Shown here: in pieces, positions 35,201 to 47,200 of the stretch
Position numbering within the stretch: the first letter of the stretch is position 1
Layout of the letters: each line of letters starts with the position of its first letter
From: Cladocopium goreaui
Lineage: Eukaryota > Sar > Dinophyceae > Suessiales > Symbiodiniaceae
Assembly: GCA_947184155.2 (NCBI GenBank)
Contig: CAMXCT020006563.1
Location: forward strand, 308,074-372,073
DNA length: 64,000 nt
Direction of reading: 5' to 3'
Translations under genes and position numbers: made by a program
Notes under the pieces: model-generated
The model's input: only the letters and a program-made list of their open reading frames with translations
What the model was told of the DNA's origin: nothing
Database searches by the model: none

Positions 35201-38200
35201 GAAACCCACCTCCACTGATGCGGAGTGCCTCCATAGCAGCCTTGACATGGAGAATGTCAAACAAGCTGGCCTTGCCATTTTGGACACTGGAGCCAGCCGA
35301 AGCGTAGTAGGACACGATGTCTTGCCACATGTGTTGAAAAGCCTGCCGCCCTGCGTTCGAAACCAGATCAAAGAGAAATCAAGTAACATAGGATTCAGGT
35401 TTGGAAACAATCAGGTGACATATAGCCAGAAACAGGTACATATTCCTATTTTCACTGCGACCCAGAAAATATGGATAGTAATTGAAGTTGTCCCTGCCGC
35501 CACACCATTTTTGCTGTCCATTCAAGCCATGAAGATGCTAGGAGCACAGATCAATTTGTCCAATAATCACTGCTATTTGACAAGGATTGACCGTCAACTG
35601 AACTTACAAGAAAGTAAGAATGGCCTGTACCTCATCAGCATGTCAGAATTGTGCCTGCCTGTCAAGCCTCGTCACCAGCACAGTTTCACAGCCGAAGCCG
35701 ATCGAGCACCAAGTTTTTTTCCACCGCCAGGCCTGACTCTGCCATCCTGTGTTCACCATGCCAACACAGGGAGAAGCCATGCGCATGATCAAGAGCACGG
35801 CAGAGGCCATCATGGAGTCATTGCGCCTGTTGCTGGTGATACTGATGAGCCAGTTGGAGGTGAGAGCACCGGACCAGGAGATTGCAACGGATCATGCCCA
35901 GGTGCTGTCGAATCTTCTGAACGAGGTTCAGAGCCAGAAGGGACGCATAGAGCAACTGTCAAAGATGCTGCAGGGCAAAACGTTGTCAGGCTCACCAAGA
36001 AAAGTCAAGAGCGCTGGATCAAACAGAAGTTTCGAGATTGGCGACCAGTCGGACGCTTCATGGGATCTGGAGGAACTGGAAATGGGGAGTTTGGGCCCAA
36101 TGCCCACCACCAACATGAACGTGAACCTGCACCAGTCGACGGTCCACCGCCAGAAGATGCCCAAGCAGTCCACAGTTGTTCAGAGCTCTCCACAAAGAAC
36201 CACTGCAGCAGCGACAGGGGCGAACGATGTGCCCGAGAGCCAGATAGCCCTCACGGCCCAGGCCTTGGAGTCATGGGGCAACAAAAGAGTCTCGTGGGGC
36301 AAGACCCACAATGGGTCCCGCTTCTCAGAAGTGTACGAGCAGCACCCAAACTACGTGGCCTGGATTTCGGCAAGATCCGCAACGGCCAACGTCGCCATGC
36401 AGGACTTCATCATGTATGCTCAAGCTCGAGAAGCCCTGGAACATCGAGCACTGAGAGCCAGCGCGTGAATGCAGCACCCAAGGAGCCGGTCTATGATGAT
36501 CTACTGATTGAAAATGAAGATGAAATGAAGTGGCTCATGAACTGCATTCACCATATGCCAAGACGCACCCGTAGGATAGACCTGCTAGAGGTGTACACCG
36601 AACCAAACAGTAAGTTAGTTGATGAAGTCAGGAAACAAGGGGGTCAAGCTGTCAGATTCACAAGGGATGATGGGGATTTATCCACTCATGCCGGGCAAGT
36701 AGCTTTGTTGAGAAAGATATTCCTTCTGAATCCCAAGCATATATGGCTCGCTCCAGAGTGCCGTCCGTGGGGTCCATGGAGCAGATTCAATCAAATGCGC
36801 GGAATCACAGCCTTCAACCGAGTGCAAGAGGACCGCAGTCAAGCACAAACTCACCTGCGCTTATGTGACCTGATTTTTAAGATTCAGATTTCCAAGGGAG
36901 ACCACTGTCATGTTGAAAATCCAGGTCCCTCCAGCATTTGGCATCAGAAGGAATTCGAAAGAATATGCCGTTGCACAAAGCCAGCATTTTTCGATCAGTG
37001 TGCGTTCCAGCTGAAACATCCAGAGACTGGGGAGCTCATGAAAAAGAACACCCGTGTACAGACCTCTTCCGAAAAAGTTTGGAAAGCACTGGACAGCCGT
37101 TTTTGCAATAGGAATCATGAGCATGCCCAGATAGCCGGATCGTGTCATTTCAGGGGTCAGCGCATTCCCCTATCTCAATTTGCCTCGTTTTATCCCACGG
37201 CACTTGCCAAGAGCATAGCCAAAGCCGTAATGAGCCCGATGCCAGACCCACTTGATTTGCCGTCTGCCGCATTCGTTCATGATGGGTTTCCAGCAGTTGA
37301 AGTTGAGGGACCACCCAAAAAGAAAAGCCGGTTTCAGGTCCCAAGAGGTTTGAAACGCGAACATCAAGAAGAAGAACCACCTAGACTAGAAGATGACACC
37401 TGGAATGAAATCATGAACAGCCTGCGCCAGAGCCTGCCCAAGTCAGGCGTGCAACAATGGGATGGCCCGCACCAAGAGCTCATCAAGAAAATCCAAAGCT
37501 TGTGTCCCGAGCACCAAATCCAAGGAGTCATGGCATGTAAGGGGAGAGAAAAATTTATGACTCACCCGGATAACTTGTCCCATAGAAGAACCATAGTGAC
37601 TAGCCGGGGTAAACATGAAGTTCATGACTTAGGTTGGGAAGACCTCCGAGAAATGTCCAAGAACCAGCGCAATCGGAAAGCTTTCCCATCTCATGTCATG
37701 GTTTGTGTGTTCGGTCGACCGATCGAAGCTGGAGCCAGTAATTCAGAGCCTGCAAGGTCTGCACTAGAACCTCCCCGAGAAACGGAGGACACAATTGATG
37801 TTCCAATGGACCAACAGGATTCCATGGAAAAGCCGTGTGACAACGTAGATGTCCCAGCCAGCACATGGACCTCCGCAGCAGCAACCATCTCCGGACCAAA
37901 ATTCCTTGCGTTAGAACCGACCAAGCAAAGGGTTATCCAGAAGTTACATAATAACTTAAGCCATCCAACTGCAGAAAGACTGGCCAAGCACTTGGCAGAG
38001 CGAGGAGCTTCCACTGAGATGATTGATGCAGCCAAAGAATATCTTTGTGCCTCATGCGCCGAACGCAGACCTCCGTCGCTGAATCCACCAGGTGTCCTGA
38101 AAGAAGCACGTGACTTTAACCAGCGAATTTCTTTGGACGGTTTCGAGTGGAAAGGTCAGACTGGTTTTCAAGGGTATGTTATACACATTATCGATGAAGC

Positions 38201-41200
38201 CACTCAGTTTCACTTAGGACACCGATCATGCCGCGACACTGCAAGCACATGGAAAGTCTTTTCCGAAAGCTGGCAAGCATGGGCCGGAACGCCACAGGAA
38301 ATCATGATGGACTGTGGAGGAGAATTGGTTTCTGATGAAATGAAAAACCTTTTGCAACAGGAAGGAATCAAGCCAATCTTAACAGCCGGACCATGGCAAA
38401 GAGGTAGGGTAGAACGTCATGGGGGGGTCGTCAAAGAAATGCTGTCCCGTATTGACAACAGTAGCCCTATCAAAAATGATCGAGAGTTCGACCAAGCACT
38501 GTCCCAAAGCTTCCGAGCCAAGAATGCCATGTCATGTATCAATGGATACAGCCCCGAACAAGCTGTTTTGGGACGCGCCACAAAGTTGCCAGCCTCGATT
38601 TTAGGTGACCAAGATGACACAGCCCATCTACAAGCCACTGGCGACAGCCCAGAAGCTGCTCGTTTCCGAGCAGCTTTGGAACTCCGAACGTTAGCTAGAA
38701 AAGCCTTTGTTGAAAGTGACAATTCCCAAGCCATCAGAAGAGCCCTTCTGAAACAATCTAGAGGAGTTCCAATAGAATGGCAATGTGGCCAGCCATGCAT
38801 GTTTTGGGATCGTCGCAAGTCACCAAATATGTTGGAGAAAGGTAAATGGTGCGGTCCAGCACAAGTTGTTCTCACAGAATCCAAGACCATTGTTTGGGTG
38901 ACACACATGAACCGTTTGCTTAGATGTGCACGTGACAACCTCCGACCAGTCAGTTTGAGAGAGCTTCAGCACCATCCGACTTTCAGCCAACAAGTCGAGC
39001 TCGCGCGTATCCAACAAATGTCAAGTCAATTGCAGGCACGACTCCATGATCGAAGTGGCATGTTCCAGTTCTCAGACATGGGTGAAGACCCCATTGTAGA
39101 TCCCGAAGAAATCAGCCGTAGAGAACACACAGCCTTACAACCCGAACAAGAACCAACCCGAAGAGCTTCCAATATAGAAGTCCCTGAAATGTCATTGGAA
39201 ACTCCAGTTGAAACACCAATACCCAATGACAATTTTGAAAGCGACCATGCCGGATCTTCATATGAACCTTCACTTGCACCTTCAAACCCAGCGGAAGGGG
39301 GAGAAAACATGGGAGAAAACTCACATGTATCATTTGGGGAAGCATCCTCTGTAGGGGAGAGCCAGGGGGAGAATAGTGTAGCTCATCATGTAGCCACTGC
39401 TGATAACGTAGTCCACGATGCCTGCATAGTGGAATCTGTTCCTGATGGCCCTGTCTTACAAGGTGACGAAGACACACTTTGGACAGATGCGATTGACCAA
39501 TCGCTGGACCATTGCAGTTTTGAATTCGAGATGCCCTGGCAGCTGATGGAAAGAGTATCACATCAGCCCAAAACCCACGCCGTGCTTTTGACAACCGCGG
39601 CCAAAAAGTCCCGAGCCGAAGTGAGGTATTCCACGCTTAGCTCCGAAGAGAAGCAACTCTTCGATCGAGCTAAGGACAAAGAGCTCCGTTGCTGGCTTAA
39701 AACAAGCACCGTGAAAAGGATCCTGAGGAATCGCATTCACCCTGATAGAATCATGACCTCGAGATGGATCCTCACATATAAGCCAGACCCAACTTCACCA
39801 AGTGGGCATAAACACAAAGCCCGCCTTGTTGTCAGGGGTTACCAAGATCCGGAAATTGATCAAGTAAACACCGACAGTCCAACACTTGGAAGAGATGCCC
39901 GACAACTCCTTTTTCAAACAGTGTGTTCCTCAGGTTGGGATATCCAAAGCTTTGACATCACGACCGCATTCCTCAGGGGAAGAGCTGATGGTAGAGAACT
40001 AGCCATGGAACCAGTAAGTGAGTTACGGGACCTCCTGAAAATGGGCAAAGATGAAGTATGTTTGCTGGAAGGAAATGCATACGGAAGGGTTGATGCACCA
40101 CTACTCTTCTATCGTGAACTTCGCAAGCAGCTGGAAAGTTTAGGCTTTAGTGCACATCCTTTGGATGGATGCCTCTTCATGCTGCGAGACCCTCAGAATC
40201 CACAGAAATTGAATGGGATCCTTGGCACTCATGTCGATGATGGTATTGGGGGAGGGAACGAAGTGTTTGAAAAGGCACTGACCAAACTCCACAAAATCTT
40301 GCCCTTTGGACAAAGAGAATACCGAAAGTTCAAGTTCACCGGATTGGACATCGAACAATTGCCAGACAACTCCATTCGAATTAGCCAAGGGGAATATATC
40401 AATAAGATAGATCCCATAAACATAGCTAAGAATAGGAGAGTCCAAAAGGATGACAACGCCACTGAACAAGAAGTTCAGGACTTGCGTGCCCTGTGCGGCA
40501 GCCTCCAGTACGCTGCTGTGCACAGCCGTCCGGATCTGGCAGCAAAGGTGTCGTTTTTACAGAAAAGCATCCCTCAAGCCAAAGTTCAGCATCTTTTAGA
40601 TGGTAACAAAGTTCTGTTGGAAGCGAAAGAGACGGCACCGACTGCTATCCAGATACGTCCGCTGTCTCTGGAAGATACCACCTTTGCAAGTTTTGGTGAC
40701 GCCAGTTTTGCATCCGCCTCTCAGCTCCGAGCGCAACAGGGGTTGTTTATAGTTGCATGCAGTAAAGCACTGAGTGAAAACAAAACGTCTGACATCAGTC
40801 CTGTTGCATGGAACTCTAAGCAAATTGGCCGGGTAGTCAGGTCAACGCTGAGCGCTGAGGCGTATGCAATGAGTTCATCCCTGGATAAGCTGACATGGAT
40901 CCGATGTATGTGGGCCTTCATCCACAATCCAAGCTTTAAATGGCAGCACCCAGAAAAGTCTCTACAAGATGAACCAAAAGCACTGTTGATCACTGACTGC
41001 AAGTCCCTTTTTGATTTAGTATCCAAGTTGGCAACTCCTAACTGCCAAGAATGGAGAACAACTGTGGAAGTCATGCTGATCAAACAACAGTCAGATGGTC
41101 ATACGCAATGCCGATGGATTTCGACAGCCATCATGTTGGCAGACTGCCTTACGAAGCCGATGGATGCCAGCTTTTTACGAACTGTTTTGCATTTGGGTCG

Positions 41201-44200
41201 TTTTCGTATTTTCGATGAAGATCAGACACTCAAAAACAATACCCATAAGAAGATGGCATCAAGATGGATGACCAAGCAAGATGAAGGCACATCCAAAAAA
41301 GAAAAGACACCAGTGTGAAAAGCCAATATATGCCTTGGATGTGCCTTGCAGGTGTACCAGCATGGAGACCTCGCTGTTCGACCGGGCCAATGGCTCAAGT
41401 TCCGCAAGGTGTGGAAAACAAGCAGCGCGGACGCTGCACAAATCCGAGAAGTGTAACGTTGGACGTTCATCCATAGGCACAGGGTGCCGGCTGAGCCTTT
41501 TGGGGTGTGGTTACCCCTTTTGTTGGAAACCCCGAAGGACTAGGGGAAGCTGGGTCCCTACCTTTGTAGACTCCTCCCCGAGCTACATATATATATATAT
41601 AGTTCACCCCTTAAATATATATGTATATAGTTATATTATATATAAATATGTCCCCTATGTTTCCCTGGGGACACCTCCTGATGATGATATTTTGGGGCCA
41701 ATAGCATGCTTGTCGCATGTGACAGGAACCCCCAATCATAGTATCAGGATGGGATTGAGTTCGTAGTTTCTGTTTTCTTTCAATGATTTAACAATGATTT
41801 AAGTAATGTGGTTGAAACAATGCCATAAACTACCCATTTGGGAATGGTTTATACCATCTATTTATGGTGATTTGGGGGATGGTTTATTCTTGTTTTAACC
41901 ACATTATATACTGTATATACTCATGTACCCATAGAGCTGATTGACAATCATCCAAAGTGCAACCAGTCATCATTCTCTCCAGCGATGAAGAGAAATGGAA
42001 TACGACCGGTCGGATGTCACAAGTGCGGATGGCGAGTTTCATCTGCGGATTGGATGGTACGTACCATCAGAAAATTGAACCACCAACAGCAAGAGTTCAG
42101 AACACTTCAAACCTCTCACACAGAAAGATACCATGGTTTTTCTAATCGTCATAAGTCATTTAAAAAAAAAACAAACGGACTCAAACGGCTGGTAGGCTTA
42201 CTGATGGACCCTCAAGTCGTGGCGAGCCACGAGGCGAGCCACGAGGCTTCAATCGGCCAGGAAGACGAATTGAAATCAGTGGATTGAGTCGTGCACTTCC
42301 TAAAAATCATTGTGGTGCCGGCTTTATGTTGCTTTAGTGAAGATTATATAATGTATAATATACAGTAATAATCAGTAATACAATTTAACTCATGACAACA
42401 TGGGATTCCCGAAAACTTCGATCATTGGAGTGTGACCCAAAAACTACTTAATGTCAACCCTGGATTAATAAAGCCCTAGGTTGTTTCATTGGGGGAATAG
42501 CATTTCAGTATCAGATTATGACTATTAGGGGAGTACCCCCCTAATCAATAAACTATGGTTTTAATTTATCCGGGGTTGACATTACCATCATTTACGTCGT
42601 GACGTCCAAATGTATGGTCGACCCGCTCGCCGCCGCTCGCCTCAACAAGGTGAGAGAAGTTGTACCTGCTCAAGGTGAGTCTCCCTAGATCGCTAAGTTG
42701 AATCATAACTTGGTTAACGTTTGGGTTAAAAAAAGGCTTTATAAAGGGGATGTACTACTACATTTAATATCATTTAATGGGCGTATAAAAACAAACTTAT
42801 AACATCTTTTTTTTACGTCTTATACCTGGGGGGCAAGAGCTTGTATGTTGTTATGGTTCAGTATTGGTCCCGTACTAACCTTCTGAACCATCGCTCGGCA
42901 AGGGTAGGTGTCAGTCTATTACACCCCCATCATTGTACTTGTTTTTCATTCAAATAGCTTGAGAATCATCACAACAACTACCCTCTGGTAAACTAACATA
43001 GCTATTGAAAATGACCATTTATAGTGGATTTACCCATTAAAAATAGTGATTATCCATAGCTTTTTGTATGTTTACCAGAGGGTAGTTTCACAATGTTTCA
43101 CAATGTTGACTGGAATCCTTCCCAATAGATTTCCAACCATCGAAAGTTTCACAGGCCTTATAGGGCGACCCCCTCCTGGAACCATGATTTTGTCCTCGGG
43201 ATCCGGACGCATTCTCCGGGCTCAGGATGAAGAGTCCCGTGATGATCCAGTAATAAACCAGCGCCTTCCGCAGTTACCAGAGCTGTTTTTGTTCACTCAA
43301 AATGGGGGAAATGTGGAGAAGAGATGTGGAAAAGTTTGCGGATGTTATTATACTGAGTCATCAAGTTTCAGAATTGTGCGCAATTCTGGATATTTGACAT
43401 CCAGTTCATGAAATGGATAGTCCCATCCATGACATGTCGGTTTCTCTGGGAAGCAGCTTCCAATGGGATGACTGGTTTTCACAGTTATGGCCATGGCTAT
43501 CAGTTATAAGTACTAACAAGTCACCCCATTTAATGTATTTCATCCCATAGAAATAACCAGTTATAACTGGTTTTTATGGCCATAACTGCAGGAATTCAGG
43601 ATATCGCTGGTGGTTTTTGGATCCAATGTTTTTCTGGTCGCGTGTTCTTTAAAAAAATCTCTACCACATGGCTAAGAAGCTAGAAGCTACCCTCTGGTAA
43701 ACTAACATAGCTATTGAAAATGGCCATTTATAGTGGATTTTCCCATTAAAAATGGTGATTTTCCATAGCTACGTTAAATTACCAGAAGCTAATCAAACCA
43801 ATCAAACTTGGAGTGCAATTTAATGTGCCGTTAAACCTCGTGGTCTCAACGACAAATATTACAGTCGTTGGGGATCATCATCGCAAATATATTGCTGAAA
43901 ATAAACCATGTTGAAACATGTTGAAATCACCAACTAGAAATTATTTCATATATCCAACATTATCCAACTAGAAAGTTTCACATAGAAGATATACAATTTG
44001 ATATATGTTGAAATCACCTTAACTAGATTGCCTGGCACCCAAAGCTCACCAAACTCTTTTTGGTGAATCGAATCTTCCCCCCTTTTTTGATGACTCCTTT
44101 TTGGCATGGGAATGTCTAGCTGAAATCATCCAGCGTTTTTGGGATCCCCCCCAAAATGATGGAACCATCACAAAAAACCCTATGTTGATCATGGTTGATC

Positions 44201-47200
44201 ATTGAGAAAAAACATGCCAAAAATATGAATTTTACAAATGACATTTCAGTACGACTCCCCCCCCTGAAATGTCATTTTTAAGAGGGTACAAAGTGGGGCC
44301 CCCGTTTACGATAGCCAAGTTGGTGAACATAACTCCAATTTCACTATGGTTAGTTGGTGATAACTATGGTTTATGGTACTTATAACTATAGTTACTGGGG
44401 TTTATAAACCAATTTATAACTGGGGGGCCCCACATTGTAGGGATCTGGAACCCCCCATTTTGGGAAACCAACTCCGGCATCGCCACCGCATGTTGCGCGG
44501 CGAAGCGGTCGAACCAGCTGGCATCGCCACCCAGAGCCTCACGGAAACACAGAAGGCGCGCACCAGCAACGAAGCGGGCACCAGCAACGCAGTGATCACC
44601 AACAATTGCGACTTAAGGGTTTTTTGTGATGATTAATGCAGCTGGAACATCATAACTATGGAACATCACCATTTTTAATGGGTAAATCATCAATGGAAGA
44701 TTCATCTGATTTCACCATAATGATGGATATCTGGTTGGTGGTTGAGCCCTACCCCTCTGAAAAATGATGGAGTGAAAGTCAGTTGGGATGATGAAATTCC
44801 CAATATATGGAAAAATGAAACTCATGTTCCAAACCACCAACCAGAATAGGTATTTAATTGGATGTCTAAAACGCTTCATGCGATTTCATGGTAATGTGGT
44901 TAAAGCAATAAACCAACCAATAAAAATGGTGGCTTTGGGGATTGTAGATCCTATTGCTTCAAGCACATTACAACAACTTATGGGTTCATTTGAAATTGGG
45001 ATACACCCCAATTATGGCCATTCAATAGAGAAAATGGTGATAAATGTCACTGGTTTCTGGGGTACCCTATTTCAGACAAACCCGTATGAAATGTCCAAAC
45101 TAGATACAAGGTGGTGCCCCCCTAGTTATAAGTTGGTTTATAACCCAATCTAACTATAGTTATAACTACCATAAACCCTAGTTATTGTAGTTATAAACCA
45201 ACTTAGCTATCTAGGGGGCACCACCTTGTAGACATGTCAATATTAGTCGAGATGTTGGAAACCTGAAAGGTTCTCCGGCGGTAGTGCTCACACTCTCCAG
45301 GAGTAACCAAACAATACCAAATAATACCAAATGGAGGTTTCCTAAAATGGAGGTACCCCAATAGCTGGATGGTTTATAAGGGAAAATCCCACTGAAATGA
45401 TGGATGATTTAGGGGTACCCCTATTTTAGGAAACCTCCAAATAGAGATTTTGTAGGCATCCCAAAGTTGATGGCACCCCTCTCAGAAGTATGGGGCGGAG
45501 CTTGAGGCTTTGGAGAATCCACACATTTTTGTTAAAGTCATGTCATGACCATAACTATCATCCCAATTTTGGGCTTTTTGTATCACATGTCTTTTGACAT
45601 CTCAATTCGCATCCTCGGCTCCCCATTTTTTGTGAAGACACAACCATATCATATCTCTTTATATAGTTCCCTCCATTCACCGGACAGTTGGGATGCTGAC
45701 GAAAAAAATTGACATGGCACTGTTTCATCCACTCTACCCTCTGGCAAATTAACATAGCTATGGAAAAGCACTATTTTACGAGGTAAATTGTGGTAAATCA
45801 TCTATGAATCTATGAATAGTCCATGCTCCATAGCAAAAAAAAGCTATGTTAGTTTGTTGGAGGGAAATTCCCATGAATATCCCCATGTTTGTTGATTAAA
45901 TCCCATGAAATCCCATATCACCATGCAACCGCATTAAAAAGTCCCGTTTAAAGCGGAATAGTTGAGACCTGTCCTCCATAATGAGAAGGTGATGAAGTTC
46001 ATTGTCCTGGCTGTCGAATCCAATGATTGTATGTTTCTGCAAGCAACGATAACATTTATATAATTATAGCATCTGTTACTGATCATGATCTATATTGTCT
46101 GTATATGTATATACATATTATATATACATATATTATAGCTCTATATAATTCGTTATCTGTATATATATATATATGTATTACTATATCCATGCGGCAATGA
46201 CCCAAAATTTTATATGAACAAACATAATAGGTAAATAAACCAAGGAACAACATGGGCCATAGCGTCCATAGCTGGGGGAGGAACATCGATAGATTCCATC
46301 TATTTTGCTTTGAACTTTGAACAGAAAGGAATTCCATGGTTTTTGATCCCCCAAACCATGAGGGCGATGTGGTTTAGGCTCACTGTAGAATTACTTACTG
46401 GTGCTAAACGTAGGGTTGCTGGATGGGTTGCTGGGGGTTGCTGGGATGATTACTGATATTGATAGTTAGCCAGCGGATCATTCCCGTTAAAATTCCCTAC
46501 GTAAAACGCACCAGTAAGAATTAGGGACCCCAAAATTCTTGGAACCCTGGTGGCCCTGGTGTTGGTGAATGGTATCTGATCATCCCACTACCGGGTCACA
46601 GGTGAAATCAGGCAAATCCGGCCTGGTGTTGTAGCATCAACATTGCACGCAAATCGAGAAACAAAATAAAGAATATCAAATGGGAAGTATGAAGCACTCC
46701 ACAAAGTGTTGGAGATCGAAATACAAAAAAAAAAAACGAGCAAGTCAACAGTGAAAAATCAATCTCAAAGATGTGGTTTTATCTGAAGATAGGCTACCAT
46801 CACCATTTGCCCCACTAAAATGATGGTCATAATTTTGGCGTATACTCAACTTTCAGGCACACCGATGGTTCTAGTTGAAGCCAATCATTTAGACCTTTGG
46901 TCACAGTCCATTTCCATAGTATACAAGGTGGTGACTGTTTTTTTTGTTGGTGTGTTTTCTATCTCACTAAAGTTATAATACTCATAGTTAAGCATAGTTA
47001 AGCATAGAGTTATAACCTCACTATGCACCAGCACCTTGTAGTACAAGGTGGCGCATCATTATGGCTTGGAGCTTCCAACCATCGAACTTGCTGTGCCTGT
47101 TTCATGGCCAGTTTTGAAAAGGAAAACGATGAATTGCAAAACCAGTGGATGGAATACTTGTGTCAAAATTTTGTGGATGGCCATACTTCAATGAAAAAAA

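Larger units (their letters stand above)
33528..41587 (+). mobile_element. Complete Ty1/copia LTR retrotransposon in a PTOX intron
   Basis: An 8,060-bp element with two 274-bp LTRs starting TGTGAAAAGCC and ending GAGCTACA. They differ at one site (T at 33658, C at 41444), so the insertion is recent. It carries a primer-binding site, a single open gag-pol frame and a purine run before the 3' LTR. Both flanks are TA repeats, so the 5-bp target duplication (ATATA) cannot be set exactly. The order integrase then reverse transcriptase marks the copia superfamily. It lies antisense to the host gene between PTOX exons 7 and 8. Confidence 0.95.

Noticed and set aside
35714..35720. T7 run as a +1 slippage site into the overlapping copia frame
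   Set aside because: The +1 frame meets a TGA at 35734, before the overlapping ORF opens, so slippage here would terminate.
44373..44636. Plus ORF and a longer minus ORF (LLVPASLLVRAF) at 44.5 kb
   Set aside because: Only the 51-nt segment matching LGGDASWFDRFAAQH is supported; the rest are shadows.
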